In this document: in pieces, positions 52,345-62,250 of the stretch | Layout: the number at the start of each line of letters is the position of its first letter | How positions within the stretch are numbered: position 1 is the stretch's first letter | Assembly (NCBI GenBank): GCA_012064385.1 | Contig: QRDG01000136.1 | Location: forward strand, 241,266-305,265 | Direction of reading: 5' to 3' | From: Puccinellia tenuiflora | Taxonomy: Eukaryota; Streptophyta; Magnoliopsida; Poales; Poaceae | Length of the DNA: 64,000 nt | The notes under the pieces: generated by a model | Told to the model about the DNA's origin: nothing | The model's input: only the letters and a program-made list of their open reading frames with translations | Database searches by the model: none | Made by a program: the position numbers and the translations under genes

Positions 52345-54138
52345 TGATGGCCTTTAACTCAGCAACAGCACCAAAGAACACTTGATGGCAAGGCGCCAGA
52401 AAACGTTGTTGATGGTGAAGTTACCTGCGTTAAAAAACAATGGTTAGGTTGAGACTCCAAGTGCATAGTGTATAGTATAGGAAAGACGGTTTTCCCCAAG
52501 AGGGATGACTCGAGGGTTTATATCGAACTCTCGGGGAATCAGTAGTGAAAGGTTTATCTTCTTATCCTTCCCTTGAGAACCTACAACAAAGTAAATTGTT
52601 TTGTGCCCTCAACCTCACCAAGTGGTTGTCAAGAACAAGGTGTGAGAATGATATCAAAATAAAACAAATGCAAAACAATAAGTAAATATGCAATGGTGGT
52701 AAATAAATATGCAAGGATGGTGGAAACAACGATGGATGATATTTTGGTGGTTTTTATATGTGAATGCAAGAAGTAAAAGTGTTTTTTGTATTTTCGGATT
52801 TTAAAATGGTTGAATATAGATGATGCTTAAAAGTGGTTGGAAAGTTGTTTCTTATGATTAAAAATGGACAGGGGTTCATTGTTTCACAAATGCACTCTCT
52901 CTTTAATGTTGTGGTGGATAATGGAACAAAGGAATTGACATATGAGATTGCAACACAAAGTTTTATGACAAGTTACTAATTATATGGGCATCATGTCCTA
53001 ACATAGAGATATTTTGGTTATTAATCTCTCTTATACTCCACTAAGATGCGAACTAAATCATAACACCTTAGTATTAAGATAAATCAGAGCATAGCTTTAA
53101 TCTTTATGACATGAAGTGAAAATAAGAACATGCTAGATCTAGTCATGAGAAGTGTCAATGGTCAACCAACATCTCTGGTAGCATGGTATTTTAGTTTATC
53201 CCTAGTGAGGTAACAAAGTAAGGTTGGAATACCCAAGTGGATCTCGGAACTTCTCTCACTTTCACCGCACTAGCCACCCCCTCATTACTCCAACTAATGC
53301 ACACGTTCCCCCACACATGCTCTCATAAACAAGCTTGATCAAAACAAGTAGACAAGAACGGGGTACATAATATGCATCTACTTTCCTAACTGAAACAAAA
53401 CAATTGCAATCTTCAAACATATATTAAATCATAGAGAGATCCACCACATAGGAATTACATAGATGACTGTAATCATGTTCGGCAGCTCATACGGCGCTAA
53501 TTAGTGAAGCTCAAGAGAGAGGAGAGATACATAAGTTACTTCCACAAACCCATAGTCCAGGGGTGGACTACTCCCTCTTCATCATGGAGACGGTGGAGAC
53601 GTTGTTGGGGGAGATGGAGACCATGCCGGCAGCGCTCCGCCGGAGTTTTCCCCCTCCGATCTGCAGGTCCAGGTCTCTGTTTCGGTGTTTCTCTGTTTAC
53701 GGCCGCCTCCTCATGATCTACATCGGGGGGCTCTTTTTATAGTCGGTTTTAGGTCAAGACGGAGTCGTGGGCGAAAAGATCGACGGTAACGGAGCCACGA
53801 GGCTCCAAAAGGTGGGCCCCACGCGGCCAAGGAATCTGGCCGCATGGGCCACCCCCTTTTGGGCCTCAGGCCTCCGCTCGTTTGCTTCCTTTGCTCCCAA
53901 GTCTTCTTCCTTTATAAAACTGATGCTCGTAAATTTTCAGGTCATTTGGACGTCGTTTGGGTCCCTGAAACATCAAAATATAGAAAATAGGGTTTTCTGC
54001 CAGTACATGGTTAATTCCAGAAAAATAGGAAAACTGTGAAATATTCCCAAAATCATTATAAAATCATGATATAACCCTTATATGATGCAAATATGAGAAT
54101 TATAATGCAAAGTTCATGTATGCATTTTATATGCATCA
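52345..54138 (-). repeat. 5' LTR of the minus-strand Gypsy
   Basis: The 1794-bp segment is the partner of 46181-47984. On the minus strand the promoter would lie near 53740 (GACTATAAAAAGAGCCC). The PBS is adjacent at its left edge (~52320-52344). Confidence 0.9.
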
Positions 54139-54143
54139 AAGAG
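54139..54143. repeat. target-site duplication AAGAG (right)
   Basis: It pairs with 46176-46180. Confidence 0.9.
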
Positions 54144-55058
54144 TAAATGCAAAAGAAGTAGGATCTTTAGTGGATCCTCATTCATTTTTCGTCTGCAAGA
54201 GTGTCACCGCAAGTGCGTGGTAATAAAACAAGCATCTTCCCCATACACTTTCTGCTTCTTCCTGTTCTAATGTAAGATAAAATTTTGTGTTTTGTGCTTT
54301 CAATATAACAGATTGTACCATGCACATCTCGGCAAGTGTTCAACGAGTTATTGCGCGAGAAGCATGTGTTGTTTCGTGCCCTTTGGTGCATGTACAACAT
54401 TCAGGTAAGAAAAGGACTGACCAAGACCCGCTTGCATGGCAAACAATGGGAACAGTTCATCGCCAACAACAATTTCAGCGAGGGGGACATGCTAGTGTTT
54501 ACCATATTGACACCACATCCCACCATATCTTTTGCCATTATGGACAACAGAATCATAGTTGCCCAAAGAGTTAGTCTCAAAAACCAAGAGAAGAACCACC
54601 TCGTTCAGCTTGTACCAGTAGGAGCCTATGTTGGAATTCCTTTTGCGACTCGCTTGACGAGCACAAATTTGAACATACATGATATGGTATATATGTACAG
54701 CCTTTTTCATGCCTCCTAAATTTCCTAACTTAATATTCAGCAAACCGCCTCTGACTGACGTATATATATATGACATAGTTACATTATCTTTCGTGCACAG
54801 AAACTACCTAAGATGATGGCAGAAGAGGCTGGCATACCGGCTGAGGGAAATGGAGGACTTCGACTTCAAGCAGAAATCGCAGCCGTCATCATCACGTACA
54901 ACACGAAAAGTGATGGCCGCATTGACGTTGACAAGCTGGGGTGGAAGAATTTCATCGAAGGCAAGAATTTTGTGATTGGTCAACCTATTTTGAGCATTCC
55001 TAGGAAGGCCCCCTATGACCTCGGCTCGGAGCTCATCATTGAGTTACATCTCATATAG
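54144..55058 (+). pseudogene. B3-domain gene, 3' exons, cut at the 5' side by the Gypsy insertion
   Basis: Two exons are well supported: 54312-54686 (acceptor AACAG|ATT, donor ATG|GTATAT) and 54801-55058 (acceptor GCACAG|AAA), joined in phase 0. The first has IVPCTSRQVFNELLREKHVL and KQWEQFIANNNFSEGDMLVF; the 'W..F...N.L..GD...F' pattern is that of plant B3 DNA-binding domains. The second ends with a similar B3 half, DKLGWKNFIEGKNFVIG and DLGSELIIELHLI. A frame open from the insertion point reads EVGSLVDPHSFFVCKSVTAS and could be the start of the first B3 domain, but I could not join it in frame to 54312. B3 proteins are nuclear transcription factors. The upstream part would lie left of 46176; no clear exon was found there. 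Confidence 0.5.
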
Positions 55059-55534
55059 AAATAAATCTATGTAGTTGGAGAGAGCTAGAGACATATTTTA
55101 TATATATATATGTATGCTACCATGAGTTGGTTATGGTTTATATGTATTACCAATTGGTTCAGGTTTTGTTGATGCATGCAATCCAGATTTATTCCTGCTA
55201 ATATAACATTACCATATACTCAGACCACCCGGAAAATGGCCCGGAGGGCATGAATATTCTTACGCATGAGCCGGAGAGAAAACCCGGACACTCCGCGGGC
55301 TAACGACGGCAAGCAAATGCAGCCGTCTGCAAAGGATTATCATCACAGACGACTGCTATTCCTGTCCGCCTCTGATGTTTTTCTTATTGGAGACGGTCAT
55401 TATTCCTGGCCGTCCGAGGCATACTCGCATCACTACCGGTTTCCTAGAACTGGCTCTGATGGGGCGACACATTAGCGGCCCCGAGAGGGAGTCCCTGGGG
55501 CCGGCTATGATGTGGGGTTCTGTACTAGTGTCCA
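55059..55534. other. unassigned region downstream of the B3 gene
   Basis: The first part is a likely 3'UTR with a TATATA run (55099-55110). The GC-richer rest has no recognisable gene. Confidence 0.3.
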
Positions 55535-55682
55535 CGGTATTCACATGTTCAGCTTGATGAATACTTCTTCTCCTTGATTCCGCAAGCGAGGAAGAAGTGG
55601 CTCGTGAGATCCCAGCAACACGACAGTGTGGTGATGGAGATGGTGGAGATTCTCCGCGGACAGAGCTTCGCCAAGCCGTGTA

Positions 55683-55684
<2 letters not shown>

Positions 55685-55721
<37 letters not shown>

Positions 55722-55770
55722 TAGGGAGAGGGAGAGGGAGAGAGAGAGAGAGAGAGAGGAGGGGGAGAGA
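55685..55770. repeat. GA microsatellite
   Basis: A nearly uninterrupted (GA)n run with a few GGGA interruptions. Confidence 0.95.
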
Positions 55771-55992
55771 GGCTGGTGCGGCTAGGGTTCTGGGTGCTAC
55801 GCCCTAGCCCTCTCATCCTCCTTATATAGGCGTGGGGGGCAGCCTTTTCCCCTCCCCCAAGCCCTAGGACCGGCGGCCAAAGGGGGAAAGACTTGCCCCC
55901 TAAGGCACCCCTAGGGTTAGGGGCCTTTTCACTTGTTTGGCCGCATAGGCCTCGGGGGCTGGTGTGGCCAGCTCATGTGGGCTCCTGCACCG

Positions 55993-55997
55993 CCCCT
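55993..55997. repeat. target-site duplication CCCCT (left)
   Basis: CCCCT here and at 63850-63854 brackets the element. Confidence 0.9.
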
Positions 55998-57494
55998 TGA
56001 TACGTGTCAAACATATCTATAATTTTTTATTGATCCATGATAGTTTTGTGATATTGTCACATGTTTTTATTATCTTATTAATCATTTTTATGCATTTTGT
56101 TGGACTAACCTATTGACAAGATGCCTAGTGCCCGTTTCCTGTTTTTGCTGTTTTTGTATTTCAGATAATTTACTTCTGGAAATATTCTCGGACTGGACGA
56201 AAATTTACGGGAAATTTTTACTCGACGGAAGGCACCAGGACACCAAAGGGGACTCTGGGGGTCCACCCACAGGCCAGGGGCGGCCCCCTGCCGCGGCCAA
56301 GGGCCCACTCGTGGGCCCCTGCCCTTTGGGCACCCCCTCGGCCCCCTCCGACGCCTATAAAATCCCATTAAACCTAAAACATCAAGGCGGCCATTATCTT
56401 CCAGAGAAGTCACCCCGACGCGCCGTCATCTCAAACCCTAGTTCGGGGGTGATTCTGAAGCAGATCCCGGCACTCTGCCGGAGGGGAGATCGATCCCGGA
56501 GGGCTCTTCATCGCCATGCCTTCCTCCGGGATGATTTGTGAGTAGTCCCACCTTGGACCATGGGTCCATGGCAGTAGCTAGATGGTAGTCTCTCTCTTGT
56601 GCTTCAAGTCTTATGATCTTGTGAGCTGCCTAACATGATCAAGATCGATTATTGTAATGCTATGTGATGTGTTTACTGGGATCCGATGGATTATAAAGTT
56701 ATGATCAGATTGTGCATGATTCTTATATGTTGATTTATGTTCTTGCATGATCTCCGATGTGCGTAGTTACTTTGGCCAAGTGATTATGGTAGATATGGGG
56801 TTCATGCCCCCTTTTGTTCCTGGGCACGAGTGACAGAAACGTCTAAGGGCGAGGGTGTGCTGTTGCTACTAAGGGTAAAATAGTGGTGTTAATGTCTCTT
56901 TTGATATTAGTATTGCTTACTTCATGCGCTTTACTTAATGCAAATATATGTTGCTTGCAACTTAATACAGATGCAGTTGGACTCAACGGTCTTTGTTCAT
57001 TGCCGTGATGCCTACTTAAATATTACCATGTTCTCTTTGTCATATCTAGATTAAGTTTGTGTTATAATCTTGTCAATTGCCCAGCTGTAATTTGTTTACC
57101 CATCATATGATTGTTCTATTTACTTGTGAGACTCTACTAGTGAACCCATGGCCCCGGTCCATATTTTTACATTTATTGCAACCTTTATTCGTCACTTTTC
57201 ATCATCATTACTCCACTGGTCCATTTTCATATTTCATCCATTTCACTATACAATTAACCGCTTTGTTTTCTGCGAGAACCTTCCCGCCGTTGGGGGCAAA
57301 GTATTTTGGTTGAGTGTGTGCATGTCCACGTCTATTGAAGATTAAGCGCCAGATATATTCAACATTCACTTTGTTGTTGATTTCAAGGTCCTACTGGTTC
57401 GATAAACCTCGGTTCGTTATCGAGGGAAAACTGCTGCTTGCTACATCTCCGCCTTCGCTTGGGGCACCACCCAACTCTTCATTAGTAGCAATCA
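55998..57494 (+). repeat. 5' LTR with internal deletions
   Basis: Relative to the 3' LTR it lacks about 50 bp near 56969 (between CTTAATAC and GATGCAGTTGG), about 30 bp near 56785, and a short piece near 57277. TATA (GCCTATAAAATCC) is at ~56354. Confidence 0.9.
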
Positions 57495-57686
57495 AGCTCT
57501 TTTCTGGCACCATTGCCGGGGATCTTGGAGCTACAGCAAGGGGAGTCTCATACTCTCAATCACTTTACTTTGTTTTTGTCTTGCTTGTTTCATTTCTCGT
57601 TAGCTTATTTTTCTTGTTGCGAAATTTTAAAATGCAAAAAAAAAAATGTAGTCTTTATTCCTGTCTTGTTATTTTATCTTATCATT

Positions 57687-58673
57687 ATGTCTTCCACTGA
57701 AAACACCAAGTTGTGTGACTTTACTAGCACTAATAACAATGATTTCATATGCTCTCCAATTGCTCCACCTGCTACTAAAGCTGAATCTTATGAAATTAAG
57801 CTTGCCTTGCTAAATCTTGTTATGAAAGAGCAATTTTCTCGTGCTAGTACTGATGATGCCGCCTCTCATTTAAATAACTTTGTTGAGTTATGTGATATGC
57901 AAAAGTATAAAGAGGTAGAAAGTGACATCATAAAACTGAAGTTTTTCCCTTTCTCTTTGAGAGGGAGAGCAAAAGAATGGTTATTGTCTTTGCCTAAAAA
58001 TAGCATTGATTCTTGGATTAAATGCAAAGATGCTTTTATTGGAAAATATTATCCACCTACTAAAATCATACAATTGAGGAGTAACATTATGAACTTTAGA
58101 CAATTTGATAATGAACATGTTGGTCAAGCTTGGGAGAGAATGAAATTTATGGTTAAAAATTGTCCCACGCATGGATTAACTATGTGGATGGTTATCCAAA
58201 CTTTTTATGCAGGTTTGAATTTTTCTTCAAGGAACCTCTTGGACTTGGCCGCGGGAGGCACCTTTATGTCCACAACATTAGGTGCAGAAACTAAACTCTT
58301 GGATGAGATGATGACAAATTATTCACAATGGCATATCGAAAGAGCTCCAAGTGGTAAGAAGGTAAATTCTGTCGAGGAAATTTACTCTTTGAGTGATAAG
58401 GTTGATATGATTATGTCTATGCTTGCTATCAATCAGTCCCCTATTGATCCTAATAATGTCCCACTTGCTTCATTAATTGTCCAAGAAAAGGATCAAGTTG
58501 ATGTTAATTTTCTTAATAGAAGTAACTTCAACAATAATGCTTATCGAAATAATTTTGCTAGTAACAACTATAAGCCTTATCCTCCCGATAATGGTAACTC
58601 TTGTGGCAATTCCTATGGTAATTCTTATAATCCTAACAAGAATGTGTCCTCTGATCTTGAAAATGTTTTATAA
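57687..58673 (+). CDS. gag protein, truncated by a 100-bp tandem duplication
   Basis: ATG at 57687 begins MSSTENTKLCDFTSTNNND. The Retrotrans_gag region follows: DDAASHLNNFVELCDMQKYK, KFFPFSLRGRAKEWLLSLPK, WIKCKDAFIGKYYPPTKI and QAWERMKFMVKNCPTHGL. An Asn-rich tail (NNNAYRNNFASNNYKPYPP) leads to a premature TAA at 58671-58673. The stop is caused by a 100-bp tandem repeat (58571-58670 = 58671-58770), which shifts the frame. The rest of gag continues after it in the frame ending at 58968. The 328-residue product would lack ~60 C-terminal residues. Gag forms the particle. Confidence 0.85.
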   Translation: MSSTENTKLCDFTSTNNNDFICSPIAPPATKAESYEIKLALLNLVMKEQFSRASTDDAASHLNNFVELCDMQKYKEVESDIIKLKFFPFSLRGRAKEWLLSLPKNSIDSWIKCKDAFIGKYYPPTKIIQLRSNIMNFRQFDNEHVGQAWERMKFMVKNCPTHGLTMWMVIQTFYAGLNFSSRNLLDLAAGGTFMSTTLGAETKLLDEMMTNYSQWHIERAPSGKKVNSVEEIYSLSDKVDMIMSMLAINQSPIDPNNVPLASLIVQEKDQVDVNFLNRSNFNNNAYRNNFASNNYKPYPPDNGNSCGNSYGNSYNPNKNVSSDLENVL

Positions 58674-58770
58674 GCCTTATCCTCCCGATAATGGTAACTC
58701 TTGTGGCAATTCCTATGGTAATTCTTATAATCCTAACAAGAATGTGTCCTCTGATCTTGAAAATGTTTTA
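58571..58770 (+). repeat. 100-bp tandem duplication in gag
   Basis: Two direct copies, each beginning TAAGCCTTATCCTCCCGATA, are identical as far as I can read. 100 is not a multiple of three, so it breaks the frame. Confidence 0.9.
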
Positions 58771-58773
58771 CAA

Positions 58774-58968
58774 GAATTTATCACTTCGCAAAAAGCTTTC
58801 AACAAAACTGTCGAAGAGAAACTTGAAAAACTGGATAGACTTGTCTCTAAAGTGGAAGATCTTGCTCATGATGTTGAAATTTTAAAAATTAGAACCACTC
58901 CTCTTAAAGACAAGCCTACTGAATCTTTAAATGCTATTTCTATTCAAATTAATGAGATGAAAGGATGA
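58774..58968 (+). pseudogene. gag C-terminal remainder after the duplication
   Basis: The frame FITSQKAFNKTVEEKLEKLD and RLVSKVEDLAHDVEILKIRT is a coiled-coil gag tail ending SIQINEMKG with TGA at 58966-58968. It overlaps the protease ATG at 58965 (ATGA), a layout that suits re-initiation or frameshifting. Confidence 0.65.
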
Positions 58969-59741
58969 TGGCTCGCTTGAAAGCTAGATGGGCCAGAGAG
59001 AAAGAAGAAGTTAGAATTGCTGAAATGAATAGGAAAATTGTTAAAGTTTATACTATCCAAACTACTAATAATGAACCTCCTATCTTATTTATAGATTATG
59101 AAATTGATTTTGATAATTGCAATCTTACTGAAGTCATAAAGTTCCTACAAAAACTTGCTAAGTCACCGGATGCTAGTAAATTATATATTGCCTTCACCAA
59201 ACATATCACCGATGCTCTTATCAAGGCTAGGGAAGAAAAGCTTAAGATAGAAACTTCTATTCCTAGAAAATTAGAAGATGGATGGGAACCCACTATTAAG
59301 ATGAAAATAAATGACTTTGATTGTAATGCTTTGTGTGATCTTGGTGCTAGTGTTTCTGTTATGCCTACAAGTTTCTACGATATGCTTAATATAAATTCTT
59401 TGGAAGAGTGCTATTTAAATGTTCATCTTGCTGATTCTTCTAAAAAGAAACCTTTTGGTAGAGTTGATGATGTCCTTATTGTTGTTAATGATAACTATGT
59501 TCTCGTTGATTTTATTGTTATGGACATTGAGTGTAATGCTTCTTGTCCTATTATTTTGGGGAGACCGTTTTTAAGAACCGTTGGTGCTATTATTGATATG
59601 AAAGAGGGAAATATAAGATTTCAGTTCCCCCTTAGAAGAGGGATGGAATACTTCCCTAGAAAGAGAAAAAAGCTTCCTTTTGAATCAATCATAAGGTCAA
59701 GCTATGCTCTTGATGTTACAAAGGTCTCCGAAAAAACATGA
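58965..59741 (+). CDS. retropepsin-like aspartic protease
   Basis: 258 residues begin MMARLKARWAREKEEVRIAE at an ATG overlapping the gag stop. The protease core has KMKINDFDCNALCDLGASVS with active-site DLGASVSVM, YVLVDFIVMDIECNASCPII, ILGRPFLRTVGAIID and FQFPLRRGMEYFPRKRKK. The frame ends before any RT motif, with a TGA at 59739-59741, so in this element protease is a separate short product. It is clearly related to 50347-51375 on the other strand. Confidence 0.88.
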   Translation: MMARLKARWAREKEEVRIAEMNRKIVKVYTIQTTNNEPPILFIDYEIDFDNCNLTEVIKFLQKLAKSPDASKLYIAFTKHITDALIKAREEKLKIETSIPRKLEDGWEPTIKMKINDFDCNALCDLGASVSVMPTSFYDMLNINSLEECYLNVHLADSSKKKPFGRVDDVLIVVNDNYVLVDFIVMDIECNASCPIILGRPFLRTVGAIIDMKEGNIRFQFPLRRGMEYFPRKRKKLPFESIIRSSYALDVTKVSEKT

Positions 59742-59777
59742 TATTTGGCATTGCGCCTAACTAAAAGGCGTTAAAGA

Positions 59778-59801
59778 AAAGCGCTTGTTGGGAGGCAACC
59801 C
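59778..59801 (+). promoter_or_regulatory. conserved 24-bp motif 36 nt after the protease stop
   Basis: AAAGCGCTT-GTT-GGGAGGCAACCC; the partner is at 50287-50310 (minus). GTTG..CAAC could form a small hairpin here. Function unknown. Confidence 0.7.
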
Positions 59802-62233
59802 ATCTTTTACTTTCAGTTTGCTTTTTGCTTTTTCTTGAATCTTGAAGTTGTTTCCTCTGTAGCAACTTCATTGTATCTTTTATTTTGGTTTTTTGTGCCA
59901 AGTTTAGCCTCTAATGCATTGAAAGTGCGAGGTGTTGTTTTGCTGTCCAGAAACAAATTTCTGTCCTTCACTGTTCGAAAATCTAAAAAAATATCTGAAT
60001 TTTATCTTTTTCTGACATTTTAAGAAAGCAAGCCTGATATTTTTATATATCTTTCGTTAGTTTTGACTTTTCTGATTTGAGCTACATAAGTGCCCCAAAA
60101 AATTCGATCTTTACAGGCTGTTCAGATTTTGACAGATTATGCTTTTATTTTGTATTCGACTCTTTACTATCGTCAAATGTGATACTCTAGGGGTGGAGTG
60201 CCAGATTGAGGCTTAGTGAACAGTAGCTAATGCCTAATAAAGTTGTTTTCAATTTGTCTTGAGTTGAACACATGTGCATTTTTAATTTATGAGCACTACC
60301 CCTCTAATCAGTTTATGAGAAGTTTTGTGTGAAGGGAGTTTTTAAGTTCCAAAGGAGAGGACAATGAAGAAATTGAAGATGGATCAGAGCTCAAGCTTGG
60401 GGATGCCCCCATGACACCCCCTCTGAATATTAAGAACCATCAAGCGTCAAAGCTTGGGGATGCCCAAGGCATCCCCTCTTCTTCATCGACTATCATGAGG
60501 TCGTCTTCGTTGAACTATGTTTTTATCACTTTACAAATTATGTGCTATGCTTGGAGCGTCTTTTTTACTTTCAGTTTTGTTTGTTTGTTTGCTGGTCATA
60601 TGCTTGTTGGATCCTTGCTTTGTTTGTGTGGGAGAGAGACACGCTCCGCTTTTTCGTTTGAATACTCCCGTGCTTCGCTTATATTTTGTTGAGTATTCTT
60701 AGATACTGTTTGTTTGCTAGTAAGCTCTCGCTTTTAGCTTTTATCTTATTTAGGGCTGCTAGTAGTTGTTGTTAAACTCTCTTGTTCTTCACTTATATTT
60801 GTTGCAGAGTTGTTATTGATAAATTCCTTGAATTGTCAAAGTGACAAATGCTATTCATGTGATATTGGAATGAAACGAAAGCCTGCATGGTATTGTAGAT
60901 CATTGTGTGGATACTTGATACTTCTCATTTGTTTTGAGATATTAAGATGAATGCTTAAACTTGCTGGTTATTTGAGTGGAATTGATTAGTAAAGAAATAC
61001 TGTTAAAAGCTTGAAACTGTGTGGTGTTTCGTAGTTGTTAATTCTTTAAGCTAATCACTCCATCAAAAGAATTGTTTGGTCAAAAAGGGAGACGGTGTGG
61101 AGCTTTTATGGTTATGATTGGCTAATGTCTTATGTTACTCTGTTACCGGTTAATGTTAGATGTTTGCTTCAAATACCTTCTTTGCTAAGCCTAAAAATTC
61201 GTACTGAGTGTATGGTTCACTCGTGCATCCAAATCCCAAAGCCAAACTATCTTACCGGCTAAGTCCACCATATCTACCTATGCATGGTATTTCTTTCCAT
61301 TCCAAGTAAATTTGTCATGTGCTATCTTTAAAAATTTAAAATACTCCTTTTTGTGCCTCTGTTTTTAAGCTCATGAGGGAGAAGTGGAGAGCTAGATATA
61401 ACTCGTGATGAGCAAGGTCATTTCCCCCCTTTCACCCGGTGTCAATGGATTACGTCTTCACTTGAATCAACCCGAGAGCAGCTTAAGAAAAATATAAATA
61501 TAACTCACCATTCTCCTCCGCGCAGTGAAAATCTGAGAAATCAGCTCTAAACATTGGACAGTGGTGAAACCAAGGAGAAAGAGGAGCGTACTCGCTTCTC
61601 TAACCAGCTGCTCTCACAAGTCTAAAAGCATTGCTTGTTATAGGGGACTAGATAGCTTCTCTGTTGTGAAGTCATTGACGAAAGCATGCATGTCTCAAAA
61701 TTGTTTTACTTCTGTTTCATAAAAATAAAAAGCTCTAGCACGTGACTAATCCCTGCTTCCCTCTGCGAAGGGCCTTTCTTTACTTTTAATGTTGAGTCAG
61801 TTTTCCTCTTCCTTCTATCTCCACCAAAGCAAACATCTAGCATTGACCCTGGGTATCATTGATCATATTGCATTGTCAGATTAAACATGAATCTTTATAT
61901 TGACTTTACCGTTGTAAGTTGAAGCTTTTTGCTAAAACTTACATTTTTTTTAATTCTCAAACACTTTTTTCATGGAACTATTACCTTTGTGAATTAATCA
62001 AATATGTGGATCACATTGCTTTCATGTCTTTAACATACTATTTATGAAAGGTTTTGCTTGAATGATTCAACTTGGTTATTCATTACTTTCTTGCTATCAA
62101 TTATAAACAATTGTTTTGTATCACTTCATTCACATTCTATGATTTACATTACTATCTTGATCACAATTGTGTTGGTTGCATGTCTTGTCAAAAATTATTT
62201 TGTTATCACTTACCTACTCGAGAACGAGTAGGA
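59802..62233. other. non-coding interior of the gag-pro Gypsy
   Basis: AT-rich, with T-rich short open frames and the repeated phrase AGCTTGGGGATGCC (60393-60407, 60450-60464), which resembles the PPT. No RT, RNase H or integrase motif is seen. Confidence 0.6.
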
Positions 62234-62250
62234 GTTAAGCTTGGGGATGC
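62234..62250 (+). other. polypurine tract
   Basis: GTTAAGCTTGGGGATGC abuts the 3' LTR at 62251. Confidence 0.6.

Larger units (their letters stand above)
46181..54138 (-). mobile_element. complete non-autonomous (gag-pro only) Gypsy retrotransposon
   Basis: LTRs of 1804 bp (46181-47984) and 1794 bp (52345-54138) carry TGATG.../...CATCA ends and AAGAG target duplications. Read on the minus strand: PBS (CTGGCGCCGTTGCCGGGGAG, ~52320-52335), damaged gag, a protease frame (51375-50347), then ~2.4 kb of AT-rich non-coding sequence, PPT (GTTAAGCTTGGGGATG, 47986-48001) and 3' LTR. No RT, RNase H or integrase could be found in the 4.4-kb interior. It must have moved with enzymes from another element. 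Confidence 0.88.
55535..55997 (-). repeat. host LTR fragment interrupted by the nested Gypsy (left part)
   Basis: Read on the minus strand it has promoter-like CCTATATAAGGAGG (~55818-55831) followed by an AACCCTAGCC leader and a GA/TC microsatellite. The sequence resumes at 63850 after the nested element, with CCCCT duplicated. The LTR type is inferred from promoter layout; its outer ends are not fixed. Confidence 0.5.

Noticed and set aside
46141..54260. A frame across the excised Gypsy site reading MTCRVCKSKCKRSR, considered as the B3 gene's first exon
   Set aside because: It runs to a stop before a usable donor and does not join in frame with the B3-like exon at 54312; the alternative frame (VDPHSFFVCKS) looks more B3-like but also lacks a clean join.
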